From positions 1-64,000 of the forward strand of contig NZ_JAFEWE010000002.1 in the NCBI RefSeq assembly GCF_017355785.1: a stretch of 64,000 nucleotides of DNA, read 5' to 3'. The translations under genes were made by a program, and so were the position numbers. This stretch comes from Desertivirga arenae. Its GTDB lineage: Bacteria; Bacteroidota; Bacteroidia; Sphingobacteriales; Sphingobacteriaceae. Positions 9,048 to 17,591 of the stretch are shown here, in pieces. Under the pieces are notes generated by a model, which was given only the letters and a program-made list of their open reading frames with translations, ran no database searches and was not told the origin of the DNA. How positions within the stretch are numbered: the first letter of the stretch is position 1; every line of letters begins with the position of its first letter.

Positions 9048-9827
9048 TCAGACTTCTTCCCTGTTTAGGTAATTATAGAAAGCTCCCATCATTAGTGTTC
9101 CTCCAAGTATATTTCCAAGGGTTACCGGGATAAGATTATGAATTACACCATCTACAGAAATAGTCCCGGGATGATCTAGAACAAGGGCAATTGCAAAAGT
9201 ACACATGTTAGCTACACTATGCTCATAGCCGGAAATAAAGAAACAAAACACAAAAAGTACCATTGTAAACAGCTTCGGCCCATCTCCCTTCAACGCCATA
9301 GGAATAAAAAATGCCATACAAACCAGCCAATTGCATAATATCCCTCTAAAGAACAGCTCTCCTGTCGGTATGTGCATTTTGTGACTAACCAGGTTGAGTA
9401 AAAAGCTATTCACCGTACTTTCTTTATAAAGCCCCGTTCCCAGGATCAGTAAGGCAAAAACGCAAGCTCGCAAAATGTTGCCCAGGTAACTTAAAGCCCA
9501 CATCTTTAGAACTGTCTTCCATGAAAGTTCCTTTTGTAGGGCCGCGTAAGTAAAATAAAAGGTATTCCCTGTAAATAGGTCTCCTCCCCCATAGGCAATC
9601 AAAATAATGGCCGAACCAAAAGTAAAGGCAGCCATCGGATAAGCGAATGGTGAATGTGTCAGGTAAAAATAATTACCGGTTTTAAAGGCTACTATTACAC
9701 CGAAGCCGATGAACATACTAGCCATCATAGAGCGTAGTATAAATTTCATACGGCTCTGCTTAAATACTTTGTACTTTTTCAAAGCCAGGTGTACCACGTT
9801 CTTTAATGGTTCTTCTTCCATTGCCAT
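9048..9827 (-). CDS. Formate/nitrite transporter (FNT) family protein
   Basis: 259 residues with six membrane spans. FNT family motifs are present: GGGDLFTGN, ILCNWLVCM, GYEHSVANM with the central pore histidine, and TLGNILGG near the C-terminus. The family forms pentameric channels for formate, nitrite or related small anions in the inner membrane. Substrate cannot be read from the sequence. Nitrite is attractive because a nitric oxide reductase gene lies about 3 kb away, but the two are not in one operon. Start ATG 9827 (MAMEEE); ATG 9821 is an alternative. Confidence 0.88.
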   Translation of the reverse strand: MAMEEEPLKNVVHLALKKYKVFKQSRMKFILRSMMASMFIGFGVIVAFKTGNYFYLTHSPFAYPMAAFTFGSAIILIAYGGGDLFTGNTFYFTYAALQKELSWKTVLKMWALSYLGNILRACVFALLILGTGLYKESTVNSFLLNLVSHKMHIPTGELFFRGILCNWLVCMAFFIPMALKGDGPKLFTMVLFVFCFFISGYEHSVANMCTFAIALVLDHPGTISVDGVIHNLIPVTLGNILGGTLMMGAFYNYLNREEV

Positions 9828-9892
9828 AATTATCCTATTACAGTATGATTCTTTTTATGTTTTAAATCCATCCAGGCTAATTTTTAGAATCC

Positions 9893-9980
9893 CAATGATC
9901 GCAAATTTCATTTCCCTACCTTTGCACCAATGATCAATGCTATTTTGAATAATCAAATATCACCGCCTTGAGCAATGATC
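9893..9980 (+). promoter_or_regulatory. SulP upstream region: TAnnTTTG box and three CAATGATC repeats
   Basis: TACCTTTG at 9917-9924 matches the Bacteroidota -7 consensus TAnnTTTG exactly; I see no good -33 element. The octamer CAATGATC occurs three times in direct orientation at 9893, 9928 and 9973, flanking this box. The SulP gene begins at 10053, giving a leader of about 120 bases. Confidence 0.5.
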
Positions 9981-10052
9981 CATCCCTTCGGATTGATTCA
10001 TCTACTGCAAAAGCTAATTTAATCATCAAAATTTCCAATTTAACACTTGAGG

Positions 10053-11588
10053 ATGAAACCTTACGTACGTCTTTTTGACTTTTCCAAACAAGTTAATTAT
10101 AAAAACGAAGTTCTCGCCGGTCTCACCGTTGCAATGACAATGATGCCGGAATCCCTTTCATTTGCCATTCTTGCAGGCTTCCCCCCATTAGTAGGGCTAT
10201 ATGCCGCTTTCATTATGGGTCTTATCACCTCCATTTTCGGGGGACGACCAGGATTAATATCAGGAGGGGCGGGAGCCACAGTAGTGGTCTTGATAGCTCT
10301 GATGAAATCGCATGGACTCGAATATGTTTTCGCCACTGTTGCCCTGGCTGGCCTGATTCAAATATTAGTTGGATTATTTAAGCTGGGCAAATTTGTTCGA
10401 CTGGTACCACAACCGGTAATGTATGGTTTTGTTAACGGACTTGCAGTGATCATATTTACAGCTCAATTCGAACAGTTTAAAATTGTTGTAGATGGACAGG
10501 TCAGCTGGATGAGTGGACAGCCTCTGATAATTATGGGGAGCCTGGTAGCAGCCACTATTGCTCTGGTGATCTTTATACCCAGGATCACTAAGGCTATTCC
10601 ACCTTCCCTTGGAGCTATTATCGTTATTTTTCTTGTTGTACTTGGCTTCAATATTGACACCCGGACCGTAAAAGATATTGCATCAGTAAGCGGCGGTTTC
10701 CCTCCTTTTCACATCCCAAATATTCCTCTTTCTTTAGAAACCTTAAAACTCATTTTCCCCTATGCTGTGGTTATGGCAGGTGTAGGATTAACCGAAGGGC
10801 TTTTAACCCTTAACCTTGTTGACGAAATTACCTCCAGTAGAGGAAACACAAACAGAGAGTGCATTGCGCAAGGTGGAGCAAATATTTTGAACGGATTCTT
10901 CTTTGGGATGGGCGGATGTCCCATGATTGCACAAACCCTGGTTAATCTTTCTGCAGGTTCACGTGCGCGACTTGCCGGTATCATCGCCTCTCTCACTATC
11001 TTGTTGATCATTCTATTTGGCGCGCCTGTCATCGAAAGGGTTCCAATGGCAGCTCTAACAGGGGTCATGATCATGGTGGCTATTGGCACCTTTGAGTGGC
11101 TTAGCTTCAGGATCATTAATAAAATGCCAAAACAGGATGTAATTGTGATGATAGCAGTTACAGCAATCACCATTTGGCTTCATAACCTTGCTCTTGCTGT
11201 TCTTATCGGTGTTATTATTTCCGCCCTTGTTTTTGCATGGGATAGTGCTACCCGGATAAGGGCAAGAAAATACGTAGACACTACAGGGGTTAAGCACTAT
11301 GAAATTTACGGACCTCTATTTTTCGGTTCTGTAGCTAATTTCATTGAAAAGTTTGATGTAGAAAATGACCCCGTGGAAGTTATCATCGATTTTAAGGATA
11401 GCCGGGTGGCAGACATGTCGGGCATTGAGGCCTTGAATAAATTGACCGGACGGTATCAAAAGGAGGGCAAGAAATTACATTTGAAGCATTTAAGCGAAGA
11501 TTGCCGCCTTTTGCTAAAGAATGCTTCATCGGTTATCGATGTGAATATATTGGAGGACCCACACTATCATGTGGCAGCCGATAAGTAG
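10053..11588 (+). CDS. SulP family inorganic anion transporter with STAS domain
   Basis: 511 residues from ATG 10053. A TTG six bases upstream is also in frame, but ATG is preferred. The transmembrane part has the SulP signature region (GLTVAMTMMPESLSFAILAG and PPLVGLYAAF), the mid-protein GGCPMIAQT segment, and about a dozen hydrophobic spans. The C-terminal STAS domain (about residues 415-505) has the DMSGIEAL motif near residue 452, where the Ser aligns with the phosphorylatable residue of anti-sigma antagonists. SulP proteins move sulfate, bicarbonate or other anions; the substrate here is not decided by sequence. It is flanked by unrelated genes and looks monocistronic. Confidence 0.9.
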   Translation: MKPYVRLFDFSKQVNYKNEVLAGLTVAMTMMPESLSFAILAGFPPLVGLYAAFIMGLITSIFGGRPGLISGGAGATVVVLIALMKSHGLEYVFATVALAGLIQILVGLFKLGKFVRLVPQPVMYGFVNGLAVIIFTAQFEQFKIVVDGQVSWMSGQPLIIMGSLVAATIALVIFIPRITKAIPPSLGAIIVIFLVVLGFNIDTRTVKDIASVSGGFPPFHIPNIPLSLETLKLIFPYAVVMAGVGLTEGLLTLNLVDEITSSRGNTNRECIAQGGANILNGFFFGMGGCPMIAQTLVNLSAGSRARLAGIIASLTILLIILFGAPVIERVPMAALTGVMIMVAIGTFEWLSFRIINKMPKQDVIVMIAVTAITIWLHNLALAVLIGVIISALVFAWDSATRIRARKYVDTTGVKHYEIYGPLFFGSVANFIEKFDVENDPVEVIIDFKDSRVADMSGIEALNKLTGRYQKEGKKLHLKHLSEDCRLLLKNASSVIDVNILEDPHYHVAADK

Positions 11589-11727
11589 GATATGAAAGGG
11601 CCAGATCTGGTAATGGAAGCCTGACGGAATGTGAAAGCATTAGCACAAACTGTTACGCAAGTATACAATTTGGTTTTTCTAATAGCGGGTTGAATCCTTC
11701 TTCCTATCTTCAACTAAAATCATTCCT

Positions 11728-12513
11728 ATGAATCCATTAGTTGAAAAGGTAGCAGATCTGATCCCGGATAAGGTAAGAGCATCGATTAAAAAACGGACAC
11801 AGGACTCTCTTTTTTCAGCCTTATCGAAGGTTTCAGGAGGCAGGCACAAAGCCTTATTGTGGACCTACAGTAACTTTGAGATGAATGCTTACAGCATTTT
11901 ACTCAGGGGTTACTTCCAGGGTCTCATACCCCTTCCGAATATGTCCAATGGGCAATTTGTTGAATGGCATGATCCGGAATACCGCGGTATTGTTCCTATT
12001 GAAGATTTCAGGGCAAGAGGAGATTTGATGCGAGTGCTGAAGAAGAATCAGAGCTTGACCGATGAAAAGAGATTTATAGTAAAGATAAATACAGACTTTA
12101 AGAAAACGATTGAAAGTTGTGCCAAGCCCAGAAAGAGAACAAAACGGACTTGGTTGACACCCGCATTTATTGAGGCCGCAATGCAGTTACATGATATGGG
12201 TATTGCTCACAGTATTGAGACATATCAGAACGGAGAGTTAGTTGGCGGCGTTATTGGCTTTGCTATTAATGGCTATTTCGGAGATATAACCCTTTTCCAT
12301 TTTGTTGACAACGCAAGCAAGGTGGCCTACTATCACTTGTTGTTAAAATTGAAAGAAAGCGGTTTTACCTTGCATGATTCAGGCTGGGGTAACACCTGGT
12401 TCAGCCAATTCAATTTGATCAATATGCACCGGGAAGAATTTAAACGGAATCTTACCCAGGCCATGATCACCCACGTGAAAATGAATGATGTTGTTCCAAA
12501 GCTTTACTTCTAG
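11728..12513 (+). CDS. Aat-family (leucyl/phenylalanyl-tRNA-protein transferase-like) protein
   Basis: 261 residues. Similarity to Aat is clear in the C-terminal half: CAKPR, TWLTPAFIEAA, AHSIETY, GELVGGVIGFA, NASKVAYYHLL and SGFTLHDS. Canonical Aat attaches Leu or Phe to N-terminal basic residues of proteins in the N-end rule pathway. Two differences stand out. The catalytic LLDCQ motif of the E. coli enzyme reads LHDSG here, so the Gln is replaced by Gly. The GESMFS motif reads GDITLF. The protein is also longer than the roughly 215-235 residues usual for the family. No clp genes are adjacent. It may be a divergent aminoacyl or peptidyl transferase and not a true N-end rule enzyme. Confidence 0.75.
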   Translation: MNPLVEKVADLIPDKVRASIKKRTQDSLFSALSKVSGGRHKALLWTYSNFEMNAYSILLRGYFQGLIPLPNMSNGQFVEWHDPEYRGIVPIEDFRARGDLMRVLKKNQSLTDEKRFIVKINTDFKKTIESCAKPRKRTKRTWLTPAFIEAAMQLHDMGIAHSIETYQNGELVGGVIGFAINGYFGDITLFHFVDNASKVAYYHLLLKLKESGFTLHDSGWGNTWFSQFNLINMHREEFKRNLTQAMITHVKMNDVVPKLYF

Positions 12514-12600
12514 CCACCTAACACCCTCTGAGAAGTACGCAGCCATTCCCTGAACTTACAGCTTCCCTATCATCCTTAACCGCAACTAAAGCAGTAAAAT

Positions 12601-12626
12601 AATAAAAGATAAATTTGTCTTTTATT
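12601..12626. promoter_or_regulatory. 26-bp palindromic operator upstream of nitric oxide reductase
   Basis: AATAAAAGATAAA (12601-12613) is followed directly by its reverse complement with 12 of 13 positions matching (12614-12626). It overlaps the -33 element of the promoter at 12614-12646, a position typical of a repressor site. A nitric-oxide-responsive regulator such as an NsrR/Rrf2-type or Crp/Fnr-type protein is the natural candidate, but none is encoded in the window. Confidence 0.6.
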
Positions 12627-12646
12627 AAACGAATACCCTACCTTTG
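12614..12646 (+). promoter_or_regulatory. Bacteroidota-type promoter of the nitric oxide reductase gene
   Basis: TTTG (12614-12617) and TACCTTTG (12639-12646), separated by 21 bases, match the primary sigma consensus of this phylum. The -33 element lies in the centre of the palindrome. Start codon is 50 bases after the -7 box. Confidence 0.65.
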
Positions 12647-12696
12647 TTATGTTCGATAACCATAGGTTTATCAGCCAATAACACAATACAAACAAT

Positions 12697-14952
12697 ATGA
12701 AAAGTACACGAAAACTCTGGCTGCTTTTTTCACTTGTAGTGGGACTATCTTTTGCCACCCTTGGCTATTACGGAATCAAAATCTACCAGAAAGCTCCCCC
12801 AATACCTGAGAAAATTATATCAGGCAATACCACTCTTTTCACAGGAGAAGATATTCAGGACGGACAAAATGTATGGCAGAGTATCGGAGGTCAGGAAGTT
12901 GGCTCTATATGGGGACATGGTGCATATGTAGCACCGGACTGGACTGCCGACTGGATTCATCGCGAGGCGGTGTTCATTCTTAATGTCTGGTCACAGAAGG
13001 ATTTCGGAAAAGCGTACGAACAACTGGATGACGAGAAAAAAGCACAGCTGCGGTCTCGCCTTCAAAAAGAGATCAGGAAAAATTCCTTTAATGAAGAGAG
13101 CAGTACGCTGGAACTTTCCCCGGTAAGGGCACAGGCTTTCGTCTACCTCCAGAAGTATTACTCCTCCTTATTTTCCGATGATCCAAAGTTTAATAAACTA
13201 AGAGAGGCATATGCAATTCCTCAGAACTCTATTAAAGATCCGGAACGTCTTAGAAAGATCAATACATTTTTCTTCTGGGCGAGTTGGGCATGTGTAACGA
13301 ATCGACCTAAAGAAGATGTGTCTTACACCCATAACTGGCCTTCTGAACCTTTAGTAGGAAATACAGCCACGGGAGATTTAATGCTTTGGACAGGCTTCAG
13401 TGTTATTATGCTTCTGCTGGGTATTGGGCTGTTAGTTTTTTATAATGCTAAAAACCACGAAGAAGAGGTTTCTGATGAAATCCCGGGAGAAGACCCGTTA
13501 TTGAACATCAATGCAACCCCTTCCATGAAGGCCACACTGAAATATTTCTGGATCGTTACGGCCTTAATCCTTGTCCAGGTGATAATGGGAGTTGTCACTG
13601 CTCACTTTGGTGTTGAAGGTAGCGCCTTCTATGGAATTCCATTGGATAAAGTTCTCCCCTATTCACTCAGCAGAACATGGCATATACAAATAGCTATCTT
13701 TTGGATCGCTACTTCCTGGCTTGCAACAGGATTATATATTGCTCCTGCGGTTTCAGGTTACGAGCCCAAATTTCAGAAAGCAGGTGTTAATTTTCTATTC
13801 ATCGCTTTGCTGATAATTGTGGCCGGTTCTATGATCGGGCAGTGGTACGCAATAATGCAAAGGCTTGGCTTTATAGAAAACTTTTGGTTTGGGCACCAGG
13901 GATACGAGTATGTCGATCTTGGCAGGTTCTGGCAGATCTTCCTACTGATAGGATTATTCCTTTGGCTGGGTTTAATGGTTCGGGCTCTATGGCCGGCACT
14001 CACCCAAAAATCCTCCAGCAGGCATCTTCTTATTATGTTTATTATTTCCTCTGTAGCTATTGCCATGTTCTATGGAGCGGGCTTAATGTGGGGAAGAAGA
14101 ACTAATCTGGCAATAGCGGAATACTGGCGCTGGTGGGTGGTTCATCTGTGGGTTGAAGGCTTCTTTGAAGTTTTTGCAACAGTAGTAGCAGCCTTCCTGT
14201 TTACCCGTATGAAACTTCTGAATGAAAAGTCGGCTACCTTGAATGTGCTCTTCTCTACGATCATATTTCTTTCAGGAGGTATAATTGGAACATTCCATCA
14301 TTTATACTTTTCAGGAACACCTACGGCAGTTCTCGCTTTAGGATCCACATTCAGTGCCCTGGAAGTAGTTCCATTGGTTATCATAGGTACAGAAGCCTGG
14401 CATAATTACCAGATCAGTAAGTTAAAACCCTGGGTGCAGGCCTATAAATGGCCGATCTATTGTCTTGTGGCTGTTGCATTCTGGAACTTCCTGGGTGCAG
14501 GTATCTTCGGCTTTATCATCAATCCTCCAATTGCACTTTACTACATGCAAGGATTGAACACAACCCCTGTGCATGGCCATACCGCTTTGTTCGGTGTATA
14601 CGGAATCCTTGGAATTGGCTTGATGCTTTTTGTATTGAAAGGATTATACAGACAAAACGTATGGAAGGATAAACTGATCGGGTTCTCTTTCTGGTCTATC
14701 AATATCGGACTTCTGTTAATGGTATTAATAAGTGTCTTACCTATTGGTATGTTGCAAACAGTGGCAAGCGTTAACCATGGAATGTGGTATGCCCGATCTG
14801 CCGAATTTATGCAGCAACCATTAATGAACACGCTTAGATGGTTAAGAGTGATCGGAGACACTATCTTTGCTTTCGGTACAGTAGGACTAGCATTGTTTGT
14901 GATCGGGCTAAAAGTTGGCTGGAGTTACGAAAAAGACAAGTACGACCTCTAG
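12697..14952 (+). CDS. norB: Quinol-dependent nitric oxide reductase (qNor), large single subunit
   Basis: 751 residues, the length expected for single-subunit quinol-type NO reductase, which reduces two NO to N2O at the inner membrane. The N-terminal extension (first membrane helix, then periplasmic domain with GQNVWQSIGGQEVGSIWGHG and APDWTADW) replaces the cytochrome c subunit of cNor. The heme-copper oxidase-like core shows SRTWHIQIAIFWIATSW, the VVHLWVEGFFEVFA segment with conserved His and Glu, the FHHLYFSG pair for the non-heme iron, and VHGHTALFGVYG with heme ligands. A palindromic operator lies in its promoter. It stands alone, so the likely role is NO detoxification and not full denitrification. 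Confidence 0.93.
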   Translation: MKSTRKLWLLFSLVVGLSFATLGYYGIKIYQKAPPIPEKIISGNTTLFTGEDIQDGQNVWQSIGGQEVGSIWGHGAYVAPDWTADWIHREAVFILNVWSQKDFGKAYEQLDDEKKAQLRSRLQKEIRKNSFNEESSTLELSPVRAQAFVYLQKYYSSLFSDDPKFNKLREAYAIPQNSIKDPERLRKINTFFFWASWACVTNRPKEDVSYTHNWPSEPLVGNTATGDLMLWTGFSVIMLLLGIGLLVFYNAKNHEEEVSDEIPGEDPLLNINATPSMKATLKYFWIVTALILVQVIMGVVTAHFGVEGSAFYGIPLDKVLPYSLSRTWHIQIAIFWIATSWLATGLYIAPAVSGYEPKFQKAGVNFLFIALLIIVAGSMIGQWYAIMQRLGFIENFWFGHQGYEYVDLGRFWQIFLLIGLFLWLGLMVRALWPALTQKSSSRHLLIMFIISSVAIAMFYGAGLMWGRRTNLAIAEYWRWWVVHLWVEGFFEVFATVVAAFLFTRMKLLNEKSATLNVLFSTIIFLSGGIIGTFHHLYFSGTPTAVLALGSTFSALEVVPLVIIGTEAWHNYQISKLKPWVQAYKWPIYCLVAVAFWNFLGAGIFGFIINPPIALYYMQGLNTTPVHGHTALFGVYGILGIGLMLFVLKGLYRQNVWKDKLIGFSFWSINIGLLLMVLISVLPIGMLQTVASVNHGMWYARSAEFMQQPLMNTLRWLRVIGDTIFAFGTVGLALFVIGLKVGWSYEKDKYDL

Positions 14953-14974
14953 TTTTAGTTTTCATATCTGACAT

Positions 14975-14994
14975 TAGCCGGCCTCGTCCGGCTA
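14975..14994 (+). terminator. Hairpin after nitric oxide reductase
   Basis: Perfect 7-base stem TAGCCGG (14975-14981) with CCGGCTA (14988-14994), loop of six bases, 23 bases after the stop codon. No strong T-run follows. Confidence 0.5.
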
Positions 14995-15052
14995 TTGCCG
15001 CTTTCAGGAGTTTCTATTTTTTTAAAGAGAGACAAGATTCAGTTCAGAACGC

Positions 15053-15060
15053 TACTTTTG
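15053..15060 (+). promoter_or_regulatory. -7 promoter box of the DEAD-box helicase gene
   Basis: TACTTTTG matches TAnnTTTG exactly. No convincing -33 element is visible 17-23 bases upstream. The predicted leader is about 65 bases and contains the short ORF at 15081-15122. Confidence 0.45.
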
Positions 15061-15080
15061 TATTTAAAGTGGAAAGGTTT

Positions 15081-15122
15081 ATGATCTACAGTAAATTCTT
15101 AAACTTTATCGGAACCTACTAA
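15081..15122 (+). CDS. Possible 13-codon leader ORF
   Basis: ATG to TAA reading MIYSKFLNFIGTY, ending 10 bases before the helicase start codon and lying wholly within the predicted leader. It could couple translation to the helicase gene or be chance. There is no independent evidence that it is translated. Confidence 0.25.
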   Translation: MIYSKFLNFIGTY

Positions 15123-15132
15123 AAACGTTGCT

Positions 15133-16395
15133 ATGGTCGATACTTCCTTTGAAGATCTGAATCTCAGTCCCTGTATAATTAAAGCCTTGAAGGAAGAAGG
15201 CTATAAAAGTCCAACAGCTATTCAACAGGCTGCAATACCTCTCATTCTCAGGAAAAGAGATTTGATAGGGTGTGCACAAACGGGAACGGGAAAAACGGCA
15301 GCCTTTGCCTTGCCAGTCTTACACTTGCTGGTAAATAAGAAAGTAACAGAAATAGACGACAATAAGCCAGGAGCTCTGGTGTTATGTCCAACGCGTGAGC
15401 TGGCTCTCCAGATAGGTGAAAGCTTTTCAAATTATGGCCAATTCAGCAGTTTAAGCCATGCGGTGGTATATGGAGGAGTTCCTATTGAAGATCAGATAGA
15501 AATTCTCCGCTCTGGAATTAATATCCTCATTGCAACTCCTGGACGACTTCTGGATCTTCATAAACAGGGCTACTTAACCTTAACTGACATTGAGATCCTG
15601 GTGTTGGATGAAGCGGATCGAATGTTGGATATGGGTTTTCGGGAAGACTTGACAAGTATCTTAAAGGTAATACCACAATCCAGACAAACCTTACTTTTTT
15701 CTGCTACTATCTCTTCCGCAGTTAAGGATCTCGCATCAGTAGTTCTAAATGAACCGGAAACAGTAGAAGTAAATGCAGGATCATATGTGATTGAAAATAT
15801 TAATCAGTCGGTCTACTTTGTCGAAAAGAAAGATAAACCTGCATTACTAAATCATGTTCTGAAGAACAAAGGCATTAAAAACGTGCTGGTATTTACCCGC
15901 ACAAAAACAAGTGCAGATGAACTTGCTAAGGCATTAGAGAAAGCGAAAATAAAGGTAGCCACTATTCACGGCAGCAAAAGCCAGGAGTCGCGGCAGCGGG
16001 CCCTGGAGAACTTCAAAGACGGGTCAGTCAGGGTGTTGGTTGCCACAGATGTAGCAGCTAGAGGTATTGATATCGAAGAACTAAAACATGTAATAAACTA
16101 TGAACTCCCCATTCAACCTGAGACGTATGTTCACCGGATAGGCAGAACAGGAAGAGCCGGAACTGAGGGTGCGGCATTATCCTTCTGTGAACCTGAGGAA
16201 TTGCAATTCCTAAAGGACATCAAAGAAACAATAGGTGTTGATATTCCCTTCGCTGATCATCCCTATCAGCTTTCGGTAAAAAGCTATACTAAGTCTGAAT
16301 TTATCTCAGTAGCGGCACTTCCTAAAAAAGCTGTGTTAACGAAGAAGTCTCAGGGAAAAAATAAGAGTAAAAAAAGAGGCTTTTCAAAGACTTAA
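15133..16395 (+). CDS. DEAD-box ATP-dependent RNA helicase (RhlE-like)
   Basis: 420 residues with the full set of DEAD-box motifs: Q motif in PTAIQQAAIP, motif I AQTGTGKT (48-55), Ia PTRELALQ, Ib TPGRLLD, II LDEADRMLD (near 160), III SATIS, IV VFTRT, V ATDVAARGIDIE and VI HRIGRTGRAG. A short Lys-rich tail (KKSQGKNKSKKRG) resembles the RNA-binding tail of RhlE-type helicases. These cytoplasmic enzymes remodel RNA duplexes in ribosome assembly, mRNA decay or cold adaptation. It is transcribed from its own promoter and faces the GH43 gene. Confidence 0.92.
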   Translation: MVDTSFEDLNLSPCIIKALKEEGYKSPTAIQQAAIPLILRKRDLIGCAQTGTGKTAAFALPVLHLLVNKKVTEIDDNKPGALVLCPTRELALQIGESFSNYGQFSSLSHAVVYGGVPIEDQIEILRSGINILIATPGRLLDLHKQGYLTLTDIEILVLDEADRMLDMGFREDLTSILKVIPQSRQTLLFSATISSAVKDLASVVLNEPETVEVNAGSYVIENINQSVYFVEKKDKPALLNHVLKNKGIKNVLVFTRTKTSADELAKALEKAKIKVATIHGSKSQESRQRALENFKDGSVRVLVATDVAARGIDIEELKHVINYELPIQPETYVHRIGRTGRAGTEGAALSFCEPEELQFLKDIKETIGVDIPFADHPYQLSVKSYTKSEFISVAALPKKAVLTKKSQGKNKSKKRGFSKT

Positions 16396-16426
16396 GCCTT
16401 ATTCTTACTACCGAAGTTGAAATGCC

Positions 16427-16462
16427 AGAATGTAAATATCCCTGGCCGGATATCTACATTCT
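16427..16462. terminator. Bidirectional terminator hairpin
   Basis: AGAATGTA (16427-16434) pairs with TACATTCT (16455-16462) and ATATCC with GGATAT inside it, with one A/C mismatch and a six-base loop. It sits between the convergent helicase and GH43 genes. Confidence 0.65.
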
Positions 16463-16484
16463 AAGAGAGCCAAAAGAAGCACTT

Positions 16485-17504
16485 CTACCTTTTTGCAAAC
16501 CGTGCTACACCTTTTGGTTGTATAACTTTAATGTTTTGATCCTTATCAAAGTTCAGGCTGTCAATACACAACTGGCGTAATACATATTTCTCTTTTTGAG
16601 GATAGATCCTGTGATAAAGAATATAATCCTGCCCTTTTTCGTTAAATACCGTGTGATGGCCGGGACCGTAAGTCGTGCTATCTTTTGAAGTGAACAAAAC
16701 GGGACTATTTACCCCCTTAACAAAGGGTCCCATTGGAGTTTCTCCAACTGCATAACCTACCCTGTATGTTGCGTCAATCGCTTTACCTTCTGAAAACATC
16801 AGGTAATATTTACCAAACCTCTTAATCATATTCGGTCCCTCAAAATAACCGGGAGGAGTAACCTCGTGCGGAGTTCCATCAAAAGAGACCATGTCTTTTT
16901 TCAACTTAACAGCCATACATCTTCCATTAATCCATTTGAATCCGGAACCCCAGTACAAGTAAGCCTGGCCGTCATCGTCGATAAAACAATCAGCATCAAT
17001 ATTATGGGTCGGCTTAAAATCTGTGTACTTAACTAATGGAGAGTTGTCTGACTTAGCATTTTTCCATGGTCCCAGAGGTGTATTTGCTACCCCAGCCCAT
17101 ATTTCTCCTCCAACAGCAACGTACATATAGTATTTACCATCTTGGGCTTTGCGGACGGAAGGAGCCCAAACCATGGCATCACCAGAAGTAGGACTTGTGC
17201 AAGCTTTTTTAGTAGGCCAGTTTAGATGACGGCGCTCAAACTTCTTAAAGTCTTTTGTTTCAAGTACCGCAAGCTCCTCTCCACCCCAGGGATCGATGGT
17301 TGCATAAATGAAATAGGTATCTCCCTCTTTAACAATACAAGGATCGGCAAAATAACCATCAATAATAGGATTACTTATAAAGCTGCGCGAAGTTCCTCGT
17401 AGATTGCCAGAGGTCTTACAGGCACCAGAGATGAAGATTGAAAGACAGCAAACAGCGCCAAACCTTGCTATGGCGGATAGTTTTTTCTTGAAAAGATTTA
17501 ACAT
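16485..17504 (-). CDS. Glycoside hydrolase family 43-like lipoprotein
   Basis: 339 residues with a lipoprotein signal; lipobox Cys29 in ISGAC. The five-bladed beta-propeller of GH43 shows the catalytic base in FADPC (Asp54), the pKa-modulating Asp in NIDADCFID (near 171), the general acid Glu in YFEGPNM (near 220) and the GPGHHTVF histidine segment. GH43 enzymes typically remove arabinose, xylose or galactose from side chains. It lies 87 bases downstream of the sigma factor gene in the same direction and is separated from the large glycan locus by two terminators, so it may or may not belong to that locus. Specificity cannot be read from sequence. Confidence 0.85.
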   Translation of the reverse strand: MLNLFKKKLSAIARFGAVCCLSIFISGACKTSGNLRGTSRSFISNPIIDGYFADPCIVKEGDTYFIYATIDPWGGEELAVLETKDFKKFERRHLNWPTKKACTSPTSGDAMVWAPSVRKAQDGKYYMYVAVGGEIWAGVANTPLGPWKNAKSDNSPLVKYTDFKPTHNIDADCFIDDDGQAYLYWGSGFKWINGRCMAVKLKKDMVSFDGTPHEVTPPGYFEGPNMIKRFGKYYLMFSEGKAIDATYRVGYAVGETPMGPFVKGVNSPVLFTSKDSTTYGPGHHTVFNEKGQDYILYHRIYPQKEKYVLRQLCIDSLNFDKDQNIKVIQPKGVARFAKR

Positions 17505-17591
17505 TGGTTGAAATGGATAAATAGCTCCAATTATACAAAATTATAATGGACTTAACATAATGCTCATGAGGAGCCATAATCAGCAATAGAA

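Noticed and set aside
10097-11297. Minus-strand ORFs inside SulP
   Set aside because: Shadows of a membrane protein gene with no independent support.
12576-12758. Minus-strand ORF of 60 codons upstream of nitric oxide reductase
   Set aside because: It spans the promoter and start of the reductase gene and has no family features.
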